NCBI GenBank assembly: GCA_004554165.1
Contig: SFNQ01000020.1
Span: 1-64,000 of the forward strand
Direction of reading: 5' to 3'
Length of the DNA stretch: 64,000 nt
DNA from: Clostridiales bacterium
GTDB taxonomy: Bacteria > Bacillota > Clostridia > Christensenellales > CAG-138
The notes under the pieces were generated by a model, which was given only the letters and a program-made list of their open reading frames with translations, had not been told where the DNA came from and ran no database searches. Below are positions 43,988-51,450 of this stretch, piece after piece. The first letter of the stretch is position 1; each line of letters opens with the position of its first letter. The translations under genes were made by a program, and so were the position numbers.

Positions 43988-45022
43988 ATGAAAGCCCTGT
44001 TTACCGCAATTCGCGATGCGCTTTCCGGCGGCGGCGACGTCGTTCTCAGCAGCATCATCGCCAGCTCCGGCTCCACGCCCCGCGGCAGCGGCGCAAAGCT
44101 GGCCCTCTTTGCCGACGGTTCCACCAAGGGGACCGTCGGCGGCGGGGCTGTGGAATTTGAAAGCATCAAGCTGGCAAAAAAAGCGATGTCGGAGCGCGCG
44201 GCCTTTTCCCACGGCTTCAATCTCACCAAGAACCAGACCGCTGACATCGGCATGATCTGCGGCGGGCAGGTTGTGGTCTACTTTCAGTATTTTGCCGGCG
44301 GCGACCCGGCGGCCATCCGTCTGTTCGACGGTATCGTATCCCTGTTCGACCGGCACGAGAACGCCTGGCTTGTCACGGAGATCCGGGACGGCGGCGTACA
44401 GCGCATGGACGCCTGCCTGCAGGATGGCAAGCCGCTCTTTGGCAGCGGCATTTCTCAGGAGATGCTCCTGCCGCTGCTCCGCTCCCGGGCGATGCTGCTT
44501 GAGGGGCAGCCCGGCTATTTTGTGGAGCCGCTGACCCGCGCCGAAACCGTCTACGTCTTCGGCGGCGGTCACGTTTCGCAGGAGCTTGTGCCCCTGCTCT
44601 CCCATGTCGGCTTTGCCACGGTCGTATTCGAGGACCGCGAGGCCTTCGCGGATCCTGCGCTCTTTCCGGGCTGCGTGCGCACGGTGGTGGGCCCGTTTGC
44701 CGCGTTTGAAAAGCAGCTCAAGATCACTTGCAGCGACTATATCGTCATCATGACGCGCGGACATCAGGCGGACTTTGAGGTGCTCCATCAGGCGCTCCGG
44801 ACCGAAGCCAGCTATATCGGCGTCATCGGCAGCCGGCACAAGATTGCTATTACCAACCAGCGGCTCATCGACGCCGGCATCCCGGAGGCCGCGCTCTCGC
44901 GTATTCACACGCCCATCGGCCTGCCCATCGGCGCGGAAACGCCGGCGGAGATCGCGGTCAGCATTGCGGCGGAACTCATCGCTCACCGCGCAAAACACAC
45001 GGAGGAATACAAGCATGGCTGA
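43988..45022 (+). CDS. XdhC/CoxI-family protein
   Basis: A 344-residue protein with the N-terminal XdhC_CoxI block (IIASSGSTPRGSGAKLALFADGSTKGTVGGGAVE) and a C-terminal Rossmann domain (VYVFGGGHVSQELVPLL, YIVIMTRGHQADFEVL, YIGVIGSRHK). XdhC binds molybdenum cofactor and hands it, after sulfuration, to xanthine dehydrogenase-type enzymes. Its place in this operon is the main hint that the importer handles molybdenum or tungsten. AAGGAGAGG sets the ATG at 43988. No molybdenum hydroxylase structural gene is in the window. Confidence 0.92.
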   Translation: MKALFTAIRDALSGGGDVVLSSIIASSGSTPRGSGAKLALFADGSTKGTVGGGAVEFESIKLAKKAMSERAAFSHGFNLTKNQTADIGMICGGQVVVYFQYFAGGDPAAIRLFDGIVSLFDRHENAWLVTEIRDGGVQRMDACLQDGKPLFGSGISQEMLLPLLRSRAMLLEGQPGYFVEPLTRAETVYVFGGGHVSQELVPLLSHVGFATVVFEDREAFADPALFPGCVRTVVGPFAAFEKQLKITCSDYIVIMTRGHQADFEVLHQALRTEASYIGVIGSRHKIAITNQRLIDAGIPEAALSRIHTPIGLPIGAETPAEIAVSIAAELIAHRAKHTEEYKHG

Positions 45023-45584
45023 ACCACGGCATATTCTGCTCTGCGGCGCCCGCGGCGTCGGCAAAAGCACCCTGATACAAAAACTCCTTGCCTCCTGTAC
45101 AAGGCCGGTTTCCGGCTTTCTCACAAAGCGCCTCGCGCCGGACGAAACCGGGTTTCACCCGATCTACATTCACCCCGCCGGGCTTGCCGAAGCCCAGCGG
45201 AAGTACAGCGCCCGGAACCTGATCGGCACCTGCGATTCCCGCGTTCATAACGTTTTTCCCGAGGTGTTCGACGGCCTTGGGGTGCAGTACCTGACGGCAG
45301 CCCGGCCCGACAGCGTCATTGTCATGGACGAGCTGGGCTTTATGGAGTCACAGGCCAGTCTCTTTACCGGGGAGGTGCTTCGCGCGCTGGATGGAAGCAT
45401 TCCCGTCATCGCCGCAGTGAAGGACCGCACGGACATTCCCTTTTTAAACGCGGTTCGTGCGCATAAAAACGCGACGGTCTATTCCATCGACGCGGAAAAC
45501 CGCGACGCCCTGTACGAGCGCCTTCTGCCAATTCTCCGCGCCTGGAACGGGGAAGGCTGTCCAAAGCAGCAACCCTCCCAATAA
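45015..45584 (+). CDS. THEP1-like nucleoside-triphosphatase
   Basis: A 189-residue P-loop NTPase: Walker A CGARGVGKST (about residues 10-19), SGFLTKR after strand 2, Walker B SVIVMDELGFME. This is the NTPase_1/THEP1 pattern. GGAGG at 45001-45005 sets the ATG at 45015, overlapping xdhC by 8 bases. Such NTPases recur beside XdhC and metal importers; they might serve cofactor nucleotidylation or transfer, but this is inference. A strong terminator follows. Confidence 0.88.
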   Translation: MAEPRHILLCGARGVGKSTLIQKLLASCTRPVSGFLTKRLAPDETGFHPIYIHPAGLAEAQRKYSARNLIGTCDSRVHNVFPEVFDGLGVQYLTAARPDSVIVMDELGFMESQASLFTGEVLRALDGSIPVIAAVKDRTDIPFLNAVRAHKNATVYSIDAENRDALYERLLPILRAWNGEGCPKQQPSQ

Positions 45585-45674
45585 AGCGATGGCCGGGACG
45601 ATGTCCCCCCCGCCGGCCAGTTGGGACCGCGCCGCGCCTGTGTGGGATTGATGGAAGCGGCGCCCCGGACAGCA

Positions 45675-45720
45675 GCGGACGGCACGGAAACGTTCTGTGC
45701 CGTCCGCATCTTTCTTTTTT
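45675..45720 (+). terminator. Rho-independent terminator of importer/XdhC operon
   Basis: GCGGACGGCAC (45675-45685) pairs perfectly with GTGCCGTCCGC (45697-45707), followed by ATCTTTCTTTTTT. Confidence 0.9.
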
Positions 45721-45882
45721 GGGCTCACCCTTTCGATCCGGCCCGTCGAACAAAGAACGCCTTGGGACGTTTCTGCTTTTCGTCGCCGAAATTCCCTCCA
45801 ATACGCCCTGCGTTGCCCGGTTCTGACCTTATCCCATTTCTCTGATACATGTTTTTAGCACCCCATTTGGCCACCCCCCAGT

Positions 45883-45941
45883 TTTTCACAATGCGGAATG
45901 TATTTTCTGCATTATGATACTGACTTTCCGTATTACGAAAC
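45883..45941 (+). promoter_or_regulatory. Three phased operator repeats upstream of bmp operon
   Basis: Three 17-base elements related to TTTCCGC-ATT-GCGGAAA: TTTTCAC AAT GCGGAAT (45883-45899), TTTCTGC ATT ATGATAC (45904-45920) and TTTCCGT ATT ACGAAAC (45925-45941). Their centres (45891, 45912, 45933) are exactly 21 bases apart, two helical turns. The last ends just upstream of a weak -35 box. The same motif and spacing occur before the amidohydrolase gene. Confidence 0.65.
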
Positions 45942-45948
45942 TTTTTGC

Positions 45949-45977
45949 TTGCCGCGGCGCTCCGTTTGCGTTATCGT
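45949..45977 (+). promoter_or_regulatory. Weak promoter of bmp operon
   Basis: TTGCCG (45949-45954), 17 bases, TATCGT (45972-45977). The weak boxes and adjacent phased repeats suit an activator-dependent promoter. The predicted start near 45984 leaves a leader of about 468 bases. Confidence 0.5.
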
Positions 45978-45983
45978 TATTAT

Positions 45984-46451
45984 CATAAGATACAGTGCAA
46001 TCTGGCAGGGTTGCGGGGCTGCGACACCGATTGATCGGGAAATTCCAACCGCTACGCGCTTTCGACCAGGAAAACACAGGACAGTAGTACGGCACAAGAC
46101 GGACCGAATTGCGCCAGAACGGCATTTCAGGCAACAACGCCCACTGCCCCGCAACAGCTTAAAAGGCCTTTGCGCCGCATCGTTTGCAGAATACGGAACA
46201 TGCAAGCGGAAACTCCTACCCCTGGTTAAAAAAGACCCTCCCTCCAAAATGGCTTTGACCCGAAAGAATTTTCCGGGCGCTTTATTATTAAGAAGCGCCC
46301 CAGCCCACGCTAATCCACCCAATAAAACCCTGCCTCCCTTCCCGTGATCGTTCCCCCCAACCCGATGCGGGACGCAACAGCCACCAAAGATTCCAACGCT
46401 CTGTCAATGGGCGTTCGGATAAAAGGAAACAGAACAAGGAGGATTTGCGAA
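45984..46451 (+). promoter_or_regulatory. Long leader / non-coding stretch before bmp gene
   Basis: No ORF with a ribosome site lies here. A hairpin GGGCGCTT (about 46278-46285) with AAGCGCCC (about 46296-46303) and several A/T-rich patches are visible. A promoter closer to the gene cannot be excluded. I recognise no riboswitch family. Confidence 0.35.
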
Positions 46452-47519
46452 ATGAAAAAGATACTCGTTTGGCTGCTTGTAATGGCCATGGTCTTCGCGC
46501 TCGTCGGCTGCGGCAAGAGCGCAGAGCCCGCGACCGAAGCGCCCACGACCGAAGCGCCCGCCGGGGCTGCCCCAGCGCCGGCAAGCGGCAAGGACCCGAA
46601 GGACATGAAGATTGTTGCGCTCCTGCCCGGCACCATCACGGATAACGGCTGGAACTTCATCTGCTACGACGCGCTGAAGTCCATCTGCAACGAGTACATG
46701 GACGGCAAGGAACCGGAATACATCGAGAACATCGCTGTTTCCGATATGGCCGGCTACATCCGTCAGTACGGCGAGGATGGATATGACATGGTCATCATCC
46801 ATGGCGCGCAGTTTGAAGCGGCCGCCGTTGAGAACGCGCCCCTTTATCCCGAGACCAAGTTCTGCCTGTCCTACGGCTTTAAGATTGACGGCTCCACGGA
46901 TCAGAACATCAAGGCAATCGACAACCTGGCATATGTTGGCCCGGTGGGCATGGGCGTTGCGATCGGCGGCATCATGGGCATTCTGACCGACTCCAACAAG
47001 GTGGTCTTCCTGGGCGGCATGGATACCCCCGCCATCTCGGATATCACCAGCGGCATCGTTCCCGGCGTCAAGCTGACCAACCCCGACGCAACGGCAACCA
47101 CCGAGTACCTCGGCACGCTGACCGACCAGGACAAGGCGCGGGAAGCCGCCAAGGCCTACATCGACCAGGGCTACGACGTGGTCTGCGCCTCTGCCAACAG
47201 CGCGCAGCTGGGCTGCCTCTGGGCCGCTCAGGATGCGGGCGTCTACGCCCTCGGCTTCAACAGCGATCAGTACAGCATTGCGCCGGATGCGGTGGTTCTC
47301 TCCGTCATGCGCAACTACACCATGATCTACAAGGACGTGTTCGATAAGCTGGTTGCCGGCGAGTGGACCTCCGGCAAGGTCGCCTATGAACTCAATCAGG
47401 GCGGCACCCTCGTGTCCGAATGGCACGGCTGGGACGAGAAGCTCCCCAAGGAGAAGGTTGACGCCATCAATGAGTTTCTCGCCAAACTGTTCAACGGCGA
47501 GTACGAGGGACAGTATTGA
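46452..47519 (+). CDS. BMP-family (PnrA-like) substrate-binding lipoprotein
   Basis: A 355-residue lipoprotein (lipobox LVGC, Cys20) of the BMP/Med family, whose members bind purine nucleosides for ABC import. Seen: IVALLPGTITDNGWNFICYDAL, DGYDMVIIHGAQF, IGGIMGILTDSNKVVFLGGMDTPAI, YIDQGYDVVCASANSAQLG, LGFNSDQYSIAPDAVVLSVM. AAGGAGG sets the ATG. It heads an operon with two permeases and a double ATPase. The ligand is likely a nucleoside or related N-heterocycle, given the amidohydrolase downstream. Confidence 0.93.
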   Translation: MKKILVWLLVMAMVFALVGCGKSAEPATEAPTTEAPAGAAPAPASGKDPKDMKIVALLPGTITDNGWNFICYDALKSICNEYMDGKEPEYIENIAVSDMAGYIRQYGEDGYDMVIIHGAQFEAAAVENAPLYPETKFCLSYGFKIDGSTDQNIKAIDNLAYVGPVGMGVAIGGIMGILTDSNKVVFLGGMDTPAISDITSGIVPGVKLTNPDATATTEYLGTLTDQDKAREAAKAYIDQGYDVVCASANSAQLGCLWAAQDAGVYALGFNSDQYSIAPDAVVLSVMRNYTMIYKDVFDKLVAGEWTSGKVAYELNQGGTLVSEWHGWDEKLPKEKVDAINEFLAKLFNGEYEGQY

Positions 47520-47550
47520 TCGAGAGCCGGTAGCGGTTTGAGATAACGAC

Positions 47551-47582
47551 ACGGCGGCCTTGCCTCTGTGCAGGACCGCCGT
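47551..47582 (+). terminator. Intra-operon hairpin after bmp gene
   Basis: ACGGCGG (47551-47557) and CCGCCGT (47576-47582) form a stem followed only by CTGTGCTTT. It probably attenuates or protects the 3' end of the highly expressed binding-protein message. Confidence 0.5.
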
Positions 47583-47633
47583 CTGTGCTTTAGGGGAGTT
47601 CTTTCTCCGGACAGACCTGAAAGTTGAGAGAAC

Positions 47634-48728
47634 ATGAAAAAAAGCGATTCTACAAAATTGAAAGCCACGATGGACGGCGTACTGCGGCAGTGCCTCGTGT
47701 CGGTCTCCGCAGTCATCGTCGCCATTCTGCTTGGCATGCTGCTGATCCTGCTGATGGGCAAAAATCCCATCGTGGCCTTCAGCGCGCTGCTGCAGGGTGC
47801 GTTTGGCAGCATGAATTCCTTCGCGGAAACGCTGGTGAAGGTCACGCCGCTGCTGTTCACCGGCATCAGCTATGCGCTGGCCAACCGCTGCGGCCTGACC
47901 AACCTGGGCATGGAAGGCCAGATGTATATGGGCGCTCTGGCTGCGGCAGCGGTGGGTATCTTTGTTGAGGTTCCGGCAGCGCTTCACATCCCGCTTTGCA
48001 TCCTCGCCGGCTTTATCGGCGGCGGCCTGTGGGGCCTTCTCGCCGGCTGGCTGAAGGTGAAGTTTGGCGCGTCTGAGATCATCACCACCGTCATGCTCAA
48101 CACCATCGCCATCTATTTCATCGAGTTCATGGTCACGGATCCTGCGCGCATGATGGAGCCCGGCGGAGTCAGCGGCCAGTCCAGCCCGCTGACGGACAGC
48201 GCAAAGCTCTCCATCCTGCTCCCGAATACGCGCGCGCACTGGGGCATCATGATCGGACTGCTCTGCATCGTGCTGTTCTGGCTGTTCCTCTGGCGCAGCA
48301 AGAAGGGTTACGAGGTTCGCGTGTCCGGCTTTAACATGCAGGCTGCCGCCTATTCCGGCATCAACACCAGCCGCAACATCCTCCTCGTGATGCTCCTTGC
48401 GGGCGGCGTCGCAGGCCTTGCGGGCGCCAGCGAGGTTATGGGCGTTCAGGGCCGCCTGTATGCGGGCTTCTCCCCGGGATACGGTTTCGACGGCATCGCC
48501 GTTGCGCTCATCGGTATGAACTCGCCCATCGGCATCATCTTTGGCGCGCTGCTGTTCGGCGCATTCCGCGCAGGCGGCAACCGCATGCAGATGAAGGCCT
48601 ATGTGCCCTTCTCGATTGTAAACGTCATCCAGGCAATCGTCATCTTTGCCGTGGTGGCAAGCCAGATGCTGCTTGAGATCTGGAGCGAACGCCAGCTCAA
48701 AAAGCAGCCGAAGCAGCAGGACGCGTGA
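47634..48728 (+). CDS. BMP-type ABC importer permease 1
   Basis: A 364-residue BPD_transp_2 permease with about ten spans. Motifs: LANRCGLTNLGMEGQMYMGAL, EIITTVMLNTIAIYFIEF, and SPGYGFDGIAVALIGMNSPIGIIFGALLFGAFRAGG. Equivalent to YufP/NupB of nucleoside importers. Ends 12 bases before the second permease. Confidence 0.93.
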   Translation: MKKSDSTKLKATMDGVLRQCLVSVSAVIVAILLGMLLILLMGKNPIVAFSALLQGAFGSMNSFAETLVKVTPLLFTGISYALANRCGLTNLGMEGQMYMGALAAAAVGIFVEVPAALHIPLCILAGFIGGGLWGLLAGWLKVKFGASEIITTVMLNTIAIYFIEFMVTDPARMMEPGGVSGQSSPLTDSAKLSILLPNTRAHWGIMIGLLCIVLFWLFLWRSKKGYEVRVSGFNMQAAAYSGINTSRNILLVMLLAGGVAGLAGASEVMGVQGRLYAGFSPGYGFDGIAVALIGMNSPIGIIFGALLFGAFRAGGNRMQMKAYVPFSIVNVIQAIVIFAVVASQMLLEIWSERQLKKQPKQQDA

Positions 48729-48739
48729 GGAGGTAGCAA

Positions 48740-49666
48740 ATGGCATTTTTCGATTCACTGGGCGGATATATCAATACCGATATCAGTCTCGCGACACCGA
48801 TTCTGCTGGCAGGTCTTGGCCTGCTGATCATCAACCGCGCGGGCCTTCTGAACATCGGCGCAGAGGGCACGATGCTCATCGCCACAATCATGGCGGTGTA
48901 CGGTTCCTACATCAGCGGCAGCGTCTGGGTGGGCCTGATCTTTGCAATGGTCTCCGGCGCAGCGGTGGGCGCGCTGTTTGCGCTGCTGACCGTGACGCTC
49001 CGCGCCAACCAGACGGTTGTCGGCGCTGCAATCAACGTGCTGGGCTCCGGCCTGTCTGCAACGCTGTTCCGTATCATGTTCGGCGTCAGTTCGGAAGTCC
49101 CGGCCATCGACGTATTCCGCGTTTGGAAAATCCCGGGCCTCTCGGCGATCCCGGTCATCGGCGAGGGCCTCTTCTCCCACATGCCCATGGTGTACATCGC
49201 ATTCCTGCTGGTTCCCGTAATGTCCTACTTCCTGTTTAAAACCCAGGCGGGCCTGAATCTCCGCTCTGTGGGCGAGAACCCGAAGGTGGCGGATACGCTG
49301 GGCATCAACGTGTACCGCACCCAGTACATCGCAGCCATCGTCGGCAGCATGATCATCGCGCTGGGCGGCGCCTTCATGTCCACGGGGCTCACCAAGTTCT
49401 TCTCCGAGGAGATGGTCTCCGGCCGCGGTTACATCGCGCTGGCCGCGGTGGTGTTCGGGCGCTATAAGCCCTCCGGCATCATGGGCGCGGCAATGGTGTT
49501 CATGGCGGGTATCGTCATTGCGAACATCCTGATGGCGCAGGGCGCCGGTATTCCGTACCAGTTCCTGAACATGATCCCATATGTGCTGACGGTCATCGCG
49601 CTTGCGGCATTCGCGCACAGCGCAGTGGCGCCGGCAGCGTTGGGCAAGCCTTACAAGCGCGGTTAA
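48740..49666 (+). CDS. BMP-type ABC importer permease 2
   Basis: A 308-residue BPD_transp_2 permease with about eight to ten spans. Motifs: NRAGLLNIGAEGTMLIATI, TVVGAAINVLGSGLS, SVGENPKVADTLGINVYRTQYIAAIVGSMIIALGGA and GRGYIALAAVVFGRYKPSG. Equivalent to YufQ/NupC. AGGAGG precedes the ATG at 48740. Confidence 0.93.
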   Translation: MAFFDSLGGYINTDISLATPILLAGLGLLIINRAGLLNIGAEGTMLIATIMAVYGSYISGSVWVGLIFAMVSGAAVGALFALLTVTLRANQTVVGAAINVLGSGLSATLFRIMFGVSSEVPAIDVFRVWKIPGLSAIPVIGEGLFSHMPMVYIAFLLVPVMSYFLFKTQAGLNLRSVGENPKVADTLGINVYRTQYIAAIVGSMIIALGGAFMSTGLTKFFSEEMVSGRGYIALAAVVFGRYKPSGIMGAAMVFMAGIVIANILMAQGAGIPYQFLNMIPYVLTVIALAAFAHSAVAPAALGKPYKRG

Positions 49667-49681
49667 GGGGGGAATGAACGG

Positions 49682-51223
49682 ATGGCTACAATTCTTGAAA
49701 TGCGGCATATTTACAAGCAGTTCCCCGGCGTGCTGGCAAACGCGGACGTCTGCCTCCAGGTTGAGGCCGGCGAAGTGCATACCCTGCTCGGCGAGAACGG
49801 CGCAGGCAAGAGCACGCTCATGAATGTGCTCTGCGGGCTGTATAAGCCGACCTCCGGCGAAATCCTCATCGAGGGCAAGCCGGTCAGGTTCAATTCCGCG
49901 AAGGACTCCATGGCCATCGGCATCGGCATGGTGCACCAGCACTTCATGCTGATCCCGACCATGACCGTGGTGGAAAACTGCCTCATCGGTTCCCACGATG
50001 CGGGCGGCATGAAGCTCGATCTCAAAACCGCCGCACAGAAGATCTCGGCGCTTGCCAAAGAATACAGCATGGAGCTGGATCCCTATAAGAAAATCGGCGA
50101 TCTGGCAGTCGGCGAACGTCAGCGCGTTGAGATCATCAAGGCGCTGTTCCGCGGCGCGCGGATTCTGATTCTGGACGAGCCGACGGCCGTGCTGACCCCG
50201 CAGGAGACGCACGAGCTGTTCAACATGGTACACAGCCTGACCGATAAGGGCTTCACGGTGCTGTTCATCAGCCACAAGCTGAACGAGGTGAAGGAAATCT
50301 CCAACCGCGTTACAGTCCTGCGCCTCGGCCGCACCTGCGGCACCTACAACATTGCGGATTGCTCGGTCAACGATCTGGCGCGCCTGATGGTCGGCCGCGA
50401 GGTCAGCTTCAGCATCGACCGCAGGCAGCAGGAGCAGGGCGCGCCGGTGCTCCAGATTGAAGATCTGACGCTGGGGCAGAAGGACTCCGAGGTTAAGACG
50501 CTGAACCACGTGAACCTGACCGTTCACGGCGGCGAGATTCTCGGCATTGCGGGCGTCGACGGCAACGGTCAGTCCGAGCTGGTGGAGTGCCTGACAGGTC
50601 TGCGCCGCGCAAGCGAGGGCAAGGCGCTGTACAAGGGCAAGGATCTGCTCAAGTGCAGCACCCGCGAGATCATGAGCCACGGCGTGTCCCACATTCCGCA
50701 GGATCGCCAGCGCACGGGCCTTGTCATGCCCATGCCGCTGCGGGAAAACTTCATCCTGCAGGACTACTACACGGAGGAATTCGGCAAGGGCGGGTTCATC
50801 GACTGGAAATACGTCGACGCATACAGCGACAGGTTGATCCGTGACTTTGGCGTCAAAACGCCGGGACGCTTTGAACTGGCGCAGAATCTTTCCGGCGGCA
50901 ACCAGCAGAAGGTCATCGTTGCCCGTGAGATCAGCCGCAAGCCCGAGCTGCTCATCGCCATGCATCCAACGCGCGGTCTGGACGTTGGCGCAATCGAATA
51001 CATCCATAAGAACATTATGGATCAGCGGGACAGCGGCATCGGCGTTCTGCTGGTCTCCACCGAGCTGGAGGAAGTTCTGAAACTCTCCGACCGCGTTGCG
51101 GTCATGTATGAGGGCGAAATCATGGGTATTGTGAAGCCCTCCGAAACCACCGTCGAGGAGATGGGCCTCATGATGGGCGGCATGCCGCTCGAAAAGATCC
51201 GCGGCGGCGGGGAAAACGTATAA
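49682..51223 (+). CDS. BMP-type ABC importer ATPase with two nucleotide-binding domains
   Basis: A 513-residue double ATPase of the RbsA/YufO class. The N-terminal domain has GENGAGKSTL, the LAVGERQRVEI signature variant and LILDEPTAVLTP. The C-terminal domain has a degenerate Walker A (GVDGNGQSEL), LSGGNQQKVIVARE and LIAMHPTRGLD, as is normal for this class. GGGGGG sets the ATG at 49682. Ends with a strong terminator downstream. Confidence 0.95.
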   Translation: MATILEMRHIYKQFPGVLANADVCLQVEAGEVHTLLGENGAGKSTLMNVLCGLYKPTSGEILIEGKPVRFNSAKDSMAIGIGMVHQHFMLIPTMTVVENCLIGSHDAGGMKLDLKTAAQKISALAKEYSMELDPYKKIGDLAVGERQRVEIIKALFRGARILILDEPTAVLTPQETHELFNMVHSLTDKGFTVLFISHKLNEVKEISNRVTVLRLGRTCGTYNIADCSVNDLARLMVGREVSFSIDRRQQEQGAPVLQIEDLTLGQKDSEVKTLNHVNLTVHGGEILGIAGVDGNGQSELVECLTGLRRASEGKALYKGKDLLKCSTREIMSHGVSHIPQDRQRTGLVMPMPLRENFILQDYYTEEFGKGGFIDWKYVDAYSDRLIRDFGVKTPGRFELAQNLSGGNQQKVIVAREISRKPELLIAMHPTRGLDVGAIEYIHKNIMDQRDSGIGVLLVSTELEEVLKLSDRVAVMYEGEIMGIVKPSETTVEEMGLMMGGMPLEKIRGGGENV

Positions 51224-51240
51224 GCAAAAAGGCAGTCTGA

Positions 51241-51277
51241 AAAACGAGCCGGAAGCCGCGGCTTCCGGCTCGTTTTT
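51241..51277 (+). terminator. Strong terminator after bmp importer operon
   Basis: A perfect palindrome centred at 51258/51259 with arms of about 18 bases (AAAACGAGCCGGAAGCCG and its complement), ending in TTTTT. Effective on both strands. Confidence 0.9.
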
Positions 51278-51311
51278 CCCGGGATGCCGGAGAATTTGAG
51301 GCGCCCCTCCA

Positions 51312-51349
51312 ATTCCGCATGGCGGAATGCGTTTTGCGCAATGCGGAAA
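51312..51349 (+). promoter_or_regulatory. Two phased operator repeats upstream of amidohydrolase gene
   Basis: ATTCCGC ATG GCGGAAT (51312-51328) is a perfect inverted repeat. TTTGCGC AAT GCGGAAA (51333-51349) has one mismatch. Their centres, 51320 and 51341, are 21 bases apart. They lie just upstream of the -35 box at 51358, the same arrangement as upstream of the bmp operon. Confidence 0.7.
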
Positions 51350-51357
51350 CGAAATCC

Positions 51358-51386
51358 TTGCCCGCAGTGCCAATCCGAGCTATTCT
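51358..51386 (+). promoter_or_regulatory. Promoter of amidohydrolase gene
   Basis: TTGCCC (51358-51363), 17 bases, TATTCT (51381-51386). The leader is about 58 bases. The weak -35 and adjacent upstream repeats suggest activation. Confidence 0.6.
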
Positions 51387-51450
51387 AAGAGCAGGGCTAG
51401 GCGAAAGAGCCAATGCGACAGATCAAAACAGAACGGGAGGAACCAACAAC

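Noticed and set aside
46404..51373. Very long minus-strand frames (784 and 872 codons) across the bmp importer genes
   Set aside because: They mirror well-supported ABC genes in reverse, contain no recognisable motif and lack start signals.
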